DNA of 64,000 bases. Source: Cryptomeria japonica (taxonomy: Eukaryota; Streptophyta; Pinopsida; Cupressales; Cupressaceae). Position 1 is the stretch's first letter. Every line of letters starts with the position of its first letter. Below, piece by piece: positions 25,241-35,825 of this stretch. The position numbers and the translations under genes are program-made. Under the pieces are notes generated by a model that saw nothing but the letters and a program-made list of their open reading frames with translations, was not told where the DNA came from and ran no database searches. The stretch spans positions 203,464,191 through 203,528,190 of the forward strand of contig NC_081408.1 of assembly GCF_030272615.1 (NCBI RefSeq), in the 5' to 3' direction.

Positions 25241-26677
25241 TGATGCCCTCCTAAATGACACAATGTTAGTTTAAGATCAAACAACACAAAACACACAAGA
25301 CTTTAGCGTTAGTCAATCAAAAACTAAAACATATGAAGGCATTCCAAGAGAGACACTAAAAACATGCTAATGAATTTAACTAAAGAAGTAAAGACAATGA
25401 GACATCTCCAACTATCTCTTAGCATGATTTTAGCTCCTTCTCCCTTGTTCCTCTCCTCTCCAAGTTCCAAAATAGTGTAGCTCTCAGCAGCTTTTTGCAC
25501 TATGGATGCTTATGGAGGATTGAGATTGTAGTATAGCTCCAAATATGACATGAAAAGCTAATACTAATGCTAAAATGATGTATTTTACCAAAAAGACAAG
25601 ATTTAGTTATGCTATGCTAAATGCTCTCTAAAATGGCTATAGTCTAAATGCTTACAAGTTTTCAGGATCTGGATTATGAAGGAATGGGCTCTATTTATAG
25701 GAAAAATGGAGCAATGGATGGCCAGGATTGAATGGTTTAATCAAGGGTCAAGCTTGAAAGTTGGGAATCCATGTGCACAATTGGCACCAATGGAATGATG
25801 ACAAATGTCAACATAGGGTTGGGTTGAAAGAAGAGGTTGGAGGCATTAAAGGCCTAAGAAGACCTCATGGTTATCTAAAGGCTAAGAGTCAAGCCTAAAT
25901 TAGGATTATCCACTGAATTAGGAATTAATCCAAGGATAAACCTTTGTGCAAATGATTAAGAGATAATCATGGTCAAAGTATTGAAGGCTTGATGAGACCC
26001 TTGGGTTGGGTAGAGGTTGAGTCAAAACAAATGTTTTAACCATGTGGGAGGGTTGAATTAACCATTAATGGTTATTGGAGACTTTTGGGGATTAAGTGGT
26101 TGAAAGTTGGAAGCCTTCAATGGTTATCAAAGACTTTGAGCCATTTAAGTGGTTAAGGTTGAAAGCCTTTAATGGTTATCAAAGACTTTTAGACTTTGAG
26201 AAGTGACTCCATTTTGCTTAGGAATGTGATGATATTTAGGGGATGGATTAGGCTAATTAGGAAGGGGTTAGAAGAATCTAGAAGGGGATTATATTTTTGC
26301 AAGTGGATTTGGTGGGTGAGGGAAAATAGGATTTTATTAAAATAAAAATTCATTTATTTCAATAAATGTGTGCAAGTTGCATTTGTAGGAAAATGCAAGT
26401 GGGGGGGAATAATGATTTAAATAAATGTTTTATTTAATTTATTTAAAAGAGGAAAAGGGGGATTTTAATTAAATAAATTGATTTTATTTATTTAATTGAT
26501 TGGAATTGGATTTAATGAATTAATTAGAATAAATTGAATAATTTATTTAATTAATAGAAGAATGTTTGGGGATGAATTAATTAAATATTAATTTAATTAA
26601 TTGATGGCTAGTGGATTTTTAATCAAATAAATACGAAATATTCATTTAATTAAAATGGACAGATTTGTGTGACTACA
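25241..26677 (-). repeat. 3' LTR of the Tat element
   Basis: 1437 bp, TGATGCCCTCC...GACTACA. It contains a minus-strand TATA-like CTATAAATAG (25700-25691) as in its partner. Confidence 0.95.
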
Positions 26678-26690
26678 TTTGCCCCTCTTT
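26678..26690 (-). promoter_or_regulatory. Polypurine tract of the Tat element
   Basis: The plus strand TTTGCCCCTCTTT gives AAAGAGGGGCAAA on the minus strand, directly upstream of the 3' LTR start TGTAGTC. The position and purine content fit the second-strand primer. Confidence 0.8.
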
Positions 26691-26784
26691 GAGACGGTGC
26701 AGTTTATCGCATCGTTTCAAAGAAAGAAAAACTGGTGTGAAGGAATGCCCCATAAAATGTAATTTTAATGGGTGGTATGCCCCC

Positions 26785-26830
26785 TCGAGAGATAGGCCGA
26801 AAAATTTTGAAAAATCAGGCGATCTCTCGA
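26785..26830. repeat. Inverted repeat upstream of the antisense gene
   Basis: TCGAGAGAT (26785-26793) and ATCTCTCGA (26822-26830) are perfect 9-bp inverted copies separated by 28 bp, some 160 bp upstream of the TATA box of the antisense gene. It could be an operator-like site or an RNA hairpin; the function is unknown. Confidence 0.6.
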
Positions 26831-26986
26831 AAAAGAAGGAAAATTGGCAGGGTGATAGAAGAGAAGAAGTTAGGTATACTGGTGAAAAATAGAAGAAATC
26901 GGGGGAAACATGGAGAAATGGGGGGCTCGGGAAGTTCACGGGGACCATGGCGATGAGCGGGGCGAAGTTACGGTAACGGCGGGGGG

Positions 26987-26993
26987 TATAAAT
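26987..26993 (+). promoter_or_regulatory. TATA box of the antisense PMD gene
   Basis: TATAAAT in a locally GC-rich setting (GGCGGGGGGTATAAATGGGG), 97 bp upstream of the ATG at 27090. Transcription would start near 27,020 and run on the plus strand, opposite to gag-pol. Confidence 0.6.
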
Positions 26994-27089
26994 GGGGTGA
27001 AAGGGGTGAAAATAGGATCATTTGTGACCGCGACCAGTTGAAAACTAGAGCTCTGATAGTGACATTTGGAGGAGCAAGGAGGAGCGAAG

Positions 27090-27193
27090 ATGTCGTTTCT
27101 GATTACCGAGCACCGATTTGAGCGAGTCCGTCGGTTCCAGCGCCCAGCCGACTACGGACCAGCGGTACGCAAATTCGAAAACTCACTTTTCAG
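27090..27193 (+). pseudogene. Putative exon 1 of the antisense PMD gene
   Basis: It opens with ATGTCG and encodes 34 residues (RFERVRRFQRPADYGPAV in the middle) in sequence clearly less AT-rich than its neighbours. It ends CAG at a GTATTTTTAA donor. It leaves two bases over, so joining to the frame at 27837 (phase 0) does not work, but joining after the AG at 27738-27739 would, and that stretch is open through 27,836. The splice acceptor is therefore uncertain. Evidence is composition, start, donor and the upstream TATA box; I cannot assign a domain to these residues. Confidence 0.45.
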
Positions 27194-27240
27194 GTATTTT
27201 TAATATGTTTTTAGCTGAGTCAAAGTCAAGTCGGAGCAAG

Positions 27241-27547
27241 AGCGCTGGAACTATGGTTTTAGCGCTTTTGCTCCATGAATTAGTGCTATTGTGCCGCAAT
27301 AGCGCTATTGGAGGTGAGTTTGAGCGCTTTTGCATGCATTAGCGCTAATGTATGAAAGTTTGAGCGCTTTTGACAAATTAGCACTATGGTAGGGGTAATT
27401 GAGCGCTATTGACACGTAATAGCGCTATTGTATAGCGGTTTTAGCGCTGTTGGTTTTGTAGTTCTATTGTAGGGCTTTTTGAGCGCTATTGTTGGTTGTT
27501 GTAGCGCTATTGTATAGAACTAGCGTTATTGTAGATGAAATAGCGCT
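27241..27547 (+). repeat. AGCGCT array, 3'-proximal copy (about 20-bp period)
   Basis: Twelve exact AGCGCT hexamers start at 27241, 27261, 27301, 27323, 27341, 27363, 27402, 27421, 27443, 27482, 27503 and 27542. Spacings are 18-22 bp or about twice that; some double gaps hold a decayed copy (AGTGCT near 27282, AGCACT near 27380, AGCGTT near 27522). The plus-strand consensus is AGCGCTNTTG. The array lies in the putative intron of the antisense gene. The hexamer is a perfect palindrome and is otherwise essentially confined to the matching array at 42185-42451. Confidence 0.9.
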
Positions 27548-27836
27548 TTTGCCTTAGGATAACGAGATGCCCCAGTTTTGGACAAAATAAATCTCCTGAT
27601 GCCTAACGATTGATGGATGGTGAGGTGAAGTAGGAGTTGTTTTGAACCATAGCAGCCCGATGAGACTTAGGTCATTTGTTAGGATAAATGTCTGTTGAAG
27701 TCTAGGCGGCCATGATTGCTTACCTGTTGAGACCCGAAGATACTTGATCAAAGTATCTGATGATAGTCTAGGTTTAAACTTAAGAAAGTTTGATAACAAA
27801 ACAACTGATGGTGGTTGGATGAATGTCTATGTGCAG

Positions 27837-29873
27837 GAGGATCTGCGCATGTTGCAGTTACGCGAGCGCCACCCCACGACACAGGGATTACGAGATCGAT
27901 TGACATAGATAGAGATAGACTGTATTGCGGCTACTGGGCTCTATGAGGTGATGCATATGCCCGTGATTCGGATGAATCACGGCCTGATCACAGCATTGGC
28001 AGAGCAATGGCACAGTGAGACATGCATGTTCCATCTAGCTCAGGGAGAGATGACGGTGACTTTAGAGGACGTGTGGCATATCCTTCGGATTCCGAGTCGG
28101 GGAGAGCTAGTCACATATGATCGATCCTGGGGGACAATGTCTTGCCATAGGATATTTGATGAGGACGTATACATCGATGATGGCTCGATCGCATGGGAGG
28201 ATATAGCGGCACTATATGAGCCCCTTCCAGCAGTATTGTTAGGGATCATGGGAGGACTTCTGTGTCCAGACAGGCGGTCACATGGATTGGCGGTGGGATG
28301 GGGACAGGTGATAGAGATGATGGTGACTGAGGGGACCCGATTTGCCTGGGGGCCGTGCGTGTTAGTGCACATGTATCAGGAGCTTCACGAGGTAGTGTAC
28401 AGGGGGAGAGGGTCTCTTGCAGTGGGCATGACGCTGCTGCATGTGTGGGCATGGGAGCACTTACCAGTGACTTGACCAGTGAGTCTCAGATTCAGAGCTG
28501 TGGACCAGCCCTATATGTTTATGTATAGTGGTATGATGAGTCAGCTCCACGTGGGGAAGTTAGAGTGGTGGCGGCGAGCATTGGATGACCTAGATGCAGT
28601 GATCTGGCGGCCATACTTGGAGTGTGAGCCATGGGAGGATGATGCGGAGGCACTACCTTATTGCTTCATGACCCAATTCCTCATTGGGAGGACCTCTTAT
28701 CATGTGGAGAGACAGGTGCCGGGACGGGTGATGAGGCAGTTTGGACAGCAACAGGGACTGCCTAGCGGATCAGGGGAGTATGCACGGGTGATCTGAGAGC
28801 GGTATGCATGGGGTCCAGTGCTACCGTATGATCAGGCACTGGCAGAGTTCCAGACACTGCAGGCAAGGCCATGGGACCTACGACCGAAGGTCGTGGATGC
28901 AGGGGTTACAGCAGAGTATACACAGTATTAGGCGGCGCACCCGATTCTACGGATATCAGATCCAGCTGAGCTGATCCCAGCATTTGAGGATGAGAGGGGA
29001 CGAGGACGGAGAGCAGGAGGCCGAGGAGGTGGAGTTGGAGGAGGAGGAGATGGAGGAGGAGGTGGAGGTGGTGGAGATGGAGGAGGAGGTGGAGATGGAG
29101 GAGGAGGTGGGGGAGGTGGTGGAGGAGGAGATGGAGGTGGTGGTGGAGGTTTGGGGATGCCGAGACAGCGGAGAGGGAGAGGTGGATTACCGCTGCAGAT
29201 ATCACAGGGTCCTTTGATGCAGGGAGGAGTGCAGTTGAGTGGGAGGGGGATGGAGAGAGAGATCCCGATGGATACAGGTGCAGGAGAGGGTGGTGCAGGG
29301 GAGGGACCTAGTGGAGGGGGTGATACAGGTGCAGCAGCCATAGACATGGGGGAGGGAGGTACTGGGGATCTACGGGATCACATGATAGGTTATTTGCAGA
29401 CCCGGGTGGAGAGATTAGAGGCGGAGGTAGCAGCTAGGGACGTGCAGCTATTTGCACGTGAGGCAGAGCTGACAGTGGTGTTGCAGGAGAGAGATACAGC
29501 GGTGGAGAGATTGGCAGAGCTGCAGGAGAGAGTGCGGACTGGTGCACAGGGGCCTTCAGGGGAGATTATGAGGGAGATGCGACGAGCTCAGGCGGAGATA
29601 GAGTACTGGCGGGGGTTATATGAGCAGGTGGTACTGATCAGCCAGCGAGCTCTCAGTTACTCACAGATGCGACAGGCCAGATCCGAGCGATCGCAGAGGA
29701 TGCAGAGCAGTGGGGGTGTGATGGGTCCTCTACGGTAGGAGAGATCAGGGGATGCAGGAGGGAGTGGGGGTTCGATGAGGCCTCCACGGAGAGATGGATC
29801 GGGTGGTGCCGGTACCAGTGGTGGAGTAGGTAGAGGTGGTACAGGTACAGCATTTGGCCAGAGCGGCATTTGA
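27837..29873 (+). pseudogene. Plant mobile domain (PMD) protein gene, antisense in the Tat element, interrupted by stops
   Basis: One plus-strand frame of 679 codons runs to TGA 29871-29873 without a frameshift, broken by stops at 27906, 28473, 28794, 28929 and 29736. Residues 1-350 are a PMD: LQLRERHPTT, then TGLYEV, RMNHGLITALAEQWHSETC, FHL...GEMTVTLEDVWHIL, the hallmark of the MAIN/MAIL family and of transposon-carried relatives. Next is a Gly/Arg-rich low-complexity segment (about 28,990-29,160), then a predicted coiled coil (LQTRVERLEAEVAARDVQL, LQERDTAVERLAELQER) and a Gly-rich tail. PMD proteins of plants act in gene silencing and genome stability; what transposon copies do is unknown. 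All five stops are one C-to-T or G-to-A change from a sense codon. The frame is open upstream to 27,699, so the exon may start earlier. Confidence 0.85.
29010..29160 (+). repeat. Purine-only GGAGGT/GGAGGA tract coding for poly-Gly
   Basis: A run of almost pure G and A with T only in GGT codons, built of GGAGGAGGT and GGAGATGGAGGA units. It codes Gly with scattered Asp in the PMD frame, and Glu-rich or Pro-rich peptides in other frames. Multiple GG runs could form G-quadruplexes; in the element's genomic RNA the same stretch is pyrimidine-rich. Confidence 0.85.
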
Positions 29874-32516
29874 GAGAGCATCTTTGCATCTATGTATTGT
29901 ATCTTTGTCTATTTTTGGACTGTATCTTGGATGGCTCTTGACAACCAATTTTGTAGACTTCATTGTACTCTGATATATGAGGTGATATATATGAGGAGAT
30001 CCCATATTTGTGATGATATGCATGTGATTATGTATGGATGTTTATGCATGATGATGATTTATTGCTTAGATGTATATATGGATGCATTTGATGAGATGTT
30101 TCTTTTATGCATGATTTTATGATGATTTATGATGTGAGATACTGACAGATGAATGCAGGTTTATGATGTATTTGTTTTGTGATGTAATGCTTTATGTATG
30201 GAATTCCATGATGATATATGCTTATGTTTTGATGTATGAACAGGTTTTATGGTATTTCCTATTGTGATGCAATGATGAGATAATGTTAATGCAATGGTTT
30301 TGAATGATTGATGTGTATGTATAAATATGCATCTAGATGTGTTTTTAGATGAATGTAACATGGATGAACAAAATGTTAAGTGCAAATGTTTATATGATGA
30401 TATGTTTAAATGAATGCATACCTAAAAATGAATATATTAGATGGTATGAACCAATGTTTTGTAAACAAATGGTCTTATGAATCTACAATGCGTTAAATAT
30501 GAAAGTGGGATGATACTATAACTAATATTTGTAATAACTGTACCTTAATACAATTAAAAAGAGGATAATGAATGCGATGTGAAATGAATCCTAAAATGAG
30601 CATTTACAAGATACGAAGTAATGAAGGAATGCATCTTTTAACTATAAAGAAATGAATGCAAATGATAAATGATGAAAAGATAAGAAAATGATAATGGATA
30701 ATTGACACTTATATGAATGCTCAGTAAAGGACTAAATATAATCAAAGACCATTTTAATCCTATGAATAAAGCGACCTATTTATGATGATGCAAAATGATT
30801 TATGAAAACTTAATGTCCAAAAGGAACGATAGTTTAAAAATGTCATGAATGTTTAATGTAAAATGCAACTTAAATGTTTACTGCAAGATGCAACTAAATG
30901 TTGAATGTAAGATACAACTAAAAAATTTAATGCAAGATGCAACTAAATGTGAGGATGAGATGATCATGAGATATGCAAGGTTTGTAAGACTTTGTGTGAT
31001 GCATTGATGATGTATCAGAGTACTCGATCATGATTGTATCCAAGACCAGCTTTATTAGTCATTTGTGCATGTAAAAGCCTACATATGAATGAATGAATGG
31101 ATGGGTGATATGCAACGGAATGCAAGATATAAACAGATGAGATGAAATGATGATCCATAGTGCTCTATTTTCATCATTGAGCTTTTAAAATGTTGGAAGA
31201 GAATACAAGCATCTTGACACAATGATTCAAGATGACCTGAGTATTTCTTTCATGGATTTTAATATAGCAAGTTAATACAAACGACTTGATATAAGGGTCA
31301 AGTCGACCAGAGTATTGCTTGCGGAACAGATAAGGATTATCTCCTTTCGTGCATGACTTGGATCGTCCTCCTTGATCTTAGGCTTGATCAGATCCTGAGA
31401 CAAGTACATACCGTACTAAGAAAATAAAACCTTTATCCAATTTGGAGGAAGAGGAATCAAAAGAATGAGCATTGTACCTACAATTAAACAGTATATATAC
31501 ATAAAGAATAAAGAATAAGGATCCTTGGTAATGGTTCGTGTCCATATGGTCGAGGTATACACTGTAGTCAGCAAGCCGTAGTGATTTATGACTGCTTTTG
31601 GCATAAGATCATGTAGCTTAGTGAACTTCCCACGTAGACACCATTAGTACATGCCCCAGAACTTCATCGGAAATGATGTGCAAACGATCCAAAACAATGC
31701 TAAAAGATGCTGATACAGATAAACAAACAATTGTACTCACAAATCAACCAAGTATTTGATAGCTTAACATAATTTTCTTGTCAAAGAAAACGTCACTTTG
31801 TCTTTGTTTTGATAAGGAAGGATGCATCCTTGTTGAAGATAGTTTGATTGTTGATGTTGATTGTGTGGTTTGATTGATAAATGGTCATCGTGTGAGTATT
31901 TGGTCAATGTTTGTGTTGGATCGGATCGGATGACTATGTACAAGGTGTTGCCATGTTTTTGTGTGATTTTCGATGGGTTTTTTCGATGTTTTTGGATTTT
32001 GAATTGTTTTGAATGTTTTTGGTATTTTGTGAGACATTTTTGAATGTTTTTGGATTTTGCGAGACATTTTTGAATGTTTTTGGATTTTTGACGATTGCTT
32101 TGAATGAAGAACTTAATGAATCATAAGACAATGTAGAATCCACTTCCATCAATAGGGTAAGGGTATTGCCCCCAGTTTTTAAACCTGACTATGAAAAGGG
32201 TGGGATGCTAAACGCATGGAGTACTTTCTTAATTGCAGATCAAATAACAAGCCATGGTTGGGATGGATGGATGTGTGTGTGCATGAATGTGATCGCAACG
32301 AGCCTGAAAGATACTGGAGTCAGAGCCCTTACGAGTGGCACCTGTTTGCCAGGTTTTCACCATCGCACTTACCCAAGGTGCCACCGGAGTGTTTGTTCAC
32401 CATTTGGATGTATGATTTTTCTTGAATTTTTGAATGTTTTTGTATTTTCTTCAGGACATTTTTTGAATGTTTTTGGTATTTTCTAATATGCAGGAGAGCC
32501 TGATGCTCTATACACC
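29874..32516. other. Non-coding spacer between the antisense gene and pol, with simple-sequence bias
   Basis: From about 29,930 to 31,160 the plus strand is full of ATGATG, GATGTATG and ATGAATG steps with no sustained frame. Short repeats of 30-33 bp built on GAATGTTTTTGGATTTT occur at 32011-32090 and at 32431-32485. This is where the antisense transcript and the gag-pol transcript should both end; I could not identify a clear polyadenylation site for either. Confidence 0.6.
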
Positions 32517-33869
32517 TTAGGTATAAAATCGTTTGAGGTGCATGCTATTGATTGGATCTATGAGCGGTTCTCCTTCTGATGTAGCCAACTGATATGCCCC
32601 AGACCCAAATACAGCAGTGACAACATATGGGCCCAGCCAATTTGATTCAAACTTGCCTTGATGTTCTCTGTTTGGTTGGTTGCAAGGATTTTCTCGTAGA
32701 ACAAGATCACCTACCTCAAATGTACGAGATCTAACTTGGTGATTGTAGCTTCTACTCATGCGTTGTTGATAGGCTTTGAGGTGATTGTATGCAGCTTGTC
32801 GCTTCTCATTTAGTAACTCTAAGTCCTGAAGACAGGATACTCTGTATGCTTCATCATCGATGAGATTGTGCAATGAGACTCGTAGTGATGGTATCTCGAC
32901 CTCAATAGGTAAGATAGCTTCAGCACCATAGACCAATGAATAAGGAGTTGCACCTGTAGGGGTTCGAATGCTAGTTCGATATGCCCATAACGTTGGATTT
33001 AGTTGAACATGCCAATCACGACCAGCATCATTGACTGTCTTCTTTAGGATTCTCAATATGTTTTTATTGGATGCTTCGGCCTGACCATTGCCTTGTGGGT
33101 AATAGGGCGTGGAAAAGCGGTGTTGGATATGAAATTTCTCACAAAGCTCACGGACATCCTGATTTTTGAAAGGAAGACCGTTATCTGTGACAATGGACAT
33201 GGGCACACCATACCAGAAAATGATGTAGTTTAGAATGAATGAGGCGATCTGCTTGCTGGTGACTTGGGTAAGTGGAACAACTTCGATCCACTTGGTGAAA
33301 TATTCGGTGGCGGTAATAATGAATTTATGGCCGTTGGATGAAGATGGATGAATCTTACCCACAAGGTCAAGGCCCCATTGACAAAAAGGCCATGGTGTTG
33401 TGATTGGTTGTAGTTCCTGGGCGGGTGCATGTATTAGGTCACCATGAACTTGACATTTCTTTCATTTTCTGACAAAGTAGTAGGAATCCTTTTCCATAGA
33501 TGGCCAATAGTATCCAGCTCGCATGAGTTTCTTGGCTAGTGATGGACCACTTGAGTGAGTCCCACAAATTCCTTCATGTACCACTTCCAAAGCCTTTGTT
33601 ATCTCATCTTGTTCCAGACATCGAAGGAGAGTACCATCAAGACTACGTCGGTATATGGTTTCTGCAATAATGGTATATCGAGCAGCTTGGCGAATGAAGG
33701 TTTTGCGTTGGTTATTTGATTGGTTGGGAGGAAGGGTATGATCACAGAGATAGGTGTAGATCTCACCGTACCATGGGGATTCAGAACCGACAAGGCGACA
33801 TATCATTTCGGATTCGGGGATATCATAAGCGGGAATCCAAAGCTGTTCTACCAAGAACTCATAGCGTGT
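32517..33869 (-). pseudogene. Tat element integrase
   Basis: The zinc-binding N-terminus (about 33,640-33,450) is broken by TGA at 33464-33462, which falls just where the first Cys of the HHCC finger normally sits (the KKCQ that follows holds the second). The core follows: FIITATEYFTKW, MSIVTDNGLPFKNQDV, YYPQGNGQAEASNKNIL. The second Asp and the Glu are separated by 35 residues, as in DD35E, but the first acidic residue reads Glu where Asp is expected. The C-terminus is FEVGDLVLRE...GPYVVTAVFGSGAYQL and ends HLKRFYT, the typical Tat/Athila-side ending without a chromodomain. Confidence 0.9.
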
Positions 33870-34856
33870 TGAATTTTGTGGAAGATCTAGGAGAGATGCG
33901 ATGGTAGCCATGGCTTCAGCAGCTCGATTCTGATCTCTTGATATCTGCTCAAAAGTGATAGTAGTAAATGATGTCTTTAGAGTGTCCACCATTTGCTTGT
34001 ATGGCATGAGTTTATCATCCTTGGTCTGATACTCATCTGTTGCTTGTCGAATGACTAGTTGGGAATCGCCATATACTTGTAATTCTTGTAATTTCCATTG
34101 TACGGCTAACCTGAGTCCTGTGATCAAGGCCTCATACTCTGCTATGTTGTTTGTGCATGGAAATGTGAGCCTGCAAGACTTCGGGATGCTATCACCTTGA
34201 GGTGTGATAAACAGAATGCCTGCCCCCGAGCCGTGCCTAGTGTATGAACCATCAAAATATAGTTTCCATGGCTGTGCTTCTGTGACCATGAATATCTCTT
34301 CATCTGGAAAATTGGACATGAGAGGATGATCACCTATGAGTGGTGCATCGGCCAACTGATCTGCAATAACTTGACCTTTGATAGCTTTTCGGTCCACATA
34401 CTCAATGTCAAATTCACTTAGAATCATTACCCATTTGGCCAAGCGACCTGTCAATGCTGCTTTGCTGAGTAAGTACTTGAGTGGATCAATCTTTGCGATG
34501 AGTTGTACCTTGTGTGTCAACAGATAGTGCCGCAATTTAGTGGCTGCCAAGATTACTGCTAGGCAAGCTTGCTCAATAGGTGTGTAATTGAGTTCATAGC
34601 CAACCAGTGTGCGAGAGATGTAGTATATAGCACACTCTTTACCTTCTGCATTATGTTGTGCCAATAATACACCCAGTGTTGTACTTGTTGCTGAGATATA
34701 CAGTAACAACGGTCTACTTGGATCTGGTGGCATCAACAATGGTGGATTCATGAGATAGTCTTTGAGCGCCTGAAATGCTTGTTGACATTTGTCATCCCAC
34801 TGAAATCGGATGTTCTTGTGTAGCAGGTGTGTGAACGGGTGACACTTATCAGCCAA
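33870..34856 (-). pseudogene. Tat element dual RNase H
   Basis: Two RNase H modules lie in tandem in one open frame. The first (about 34,720-34,370) keeps the fold (TTLGVLLAQ, YYISRTL, ELNYTPIEQACLAVI, YLLTHKVQLIAKIDPLKYLL), but its usual catalytic Asp position reads YISATS, so it looks inactive. The second (about 34,265-33,880) reads KLYFDGSYTRHGSGAGILF, NIAEYEALITGL, VYGDSQLV and NRAAEAMATIA. This is the extra plant archaeal-type RNase H of Tat elements. Three acidic residues are in place; the last position, usually Asp in ADAMA, reads Glu. Confidence 0.88.
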
Positions 34857-35825
34857 TTATGCAATGAATCTGCGAATGGATTGAAGCCGTCCTTGTAATG
34901 TCCTTAGCTGACTGATATTCCTTGGTGGTGGCATGTCCATGATTGCCTTAACCTTTGCTGGATCGACCTCAATGCCTTTGCTTGAGACAATGTATCCTAG
35001 AAGCTTCCTGGAGGTCACTCCAAAGACACATTTCTTTGGGTTGAGTCGAACATGGTATTGTTCCAGTCTATCAAAGATTTTATCTAAGATGTGGAGATGT
35101 CCTTCTCTAGTAAGTGATTTTGCTAGTAAATCATCCACATAATCTTCCATCATAGTATGCATCATGTCATGGAAGATGGCGGTCATTGCTCGTTGATAGG
35201 TCGCTCCTGCATTCTTTAGACCAAAAGGCATTACATTCTAGCAGTATGTGCCCCATGGACATGTGAAGGCTGTCTTATGTTGGTCCTCTGGTGCGATCTT
35301 TATTTGATTGTATCCTGAAAAGCCATCCATGAGTGAAAGCATGGCATGTCCTGCTGTCAAATCCACTATGATGTCGATATTTGGTAGGGGGAAGTCATCC
35401 TTAGGACATGGCTTATTCAGATCTTTGAAGTCTATACAAATGCGGATGCCCCCTTTTGGTTTGTCGACTGGCACAATGTTGGAGATCCATTCTGCATAAT
35501 CAATTGGTCTAATGAAACCAACATCCAGGACTTTCTTGAGTTCTGTTTTGACTAGTACGGCAATCTGAGGATGCATCTTACGAAGCTTCTGCTTGACAGG
35601 TTTGGCTCCTTTTGCTACTGTGAGATGATGCATGACTAAATTAGGATCCAGCCCTGGCATGTCTGCATATGACCATGCAAAGTTGATCTGATGCTGCTGG
35701 AAGAACTCGATAAATTGAGGCTGTTCCTCTGGAGTGAGAAGAGATGCCAGATGTATAATATGAGGGTTTCCAGGAGTCCCCACATTGTATTCTTTGGTCT
35801 CCTCAATAAGAATTGTTGATTGTTC
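34857..35825 (-). pseudogene. Tat element reverse transcriptase
   Basis: It reads MHPQIAVLVKTELKKVLDVGFIRP, NIVPVDKPKGGIRICIDF, DLNKPCPKDDFPLPNID, DGFSGYNQIKIAPEDQ and, after an in-frame TAG at 35240-35238, VMPFGLKNAGATYQRAM and YVDDLLAKS (active site YVDD intact), then LNPKKCVFGV. A TAA at 34859-34857 separates it from the RNase H. No frameshift occurs. It copies the element's RNA into cDNA in the particle. Confidence 0.92.

Noticed and set aside
28040-28452. Minus-strand ORFs of 110 and 68 codons
   Set aside because: Antisense shadows of the PMD exon.
28928-29347. Pro-rich minus-strand ORF (139 codons) and Glu-rich plus-strand ORF at 28984-29217
   Set aside because: Both are shadows of the purine-only Gly tract in the PMD frame.
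33716-33907. Plus-strand ORF inside pol
   Set aside because: Shadow of the RNase H/integrase frame.
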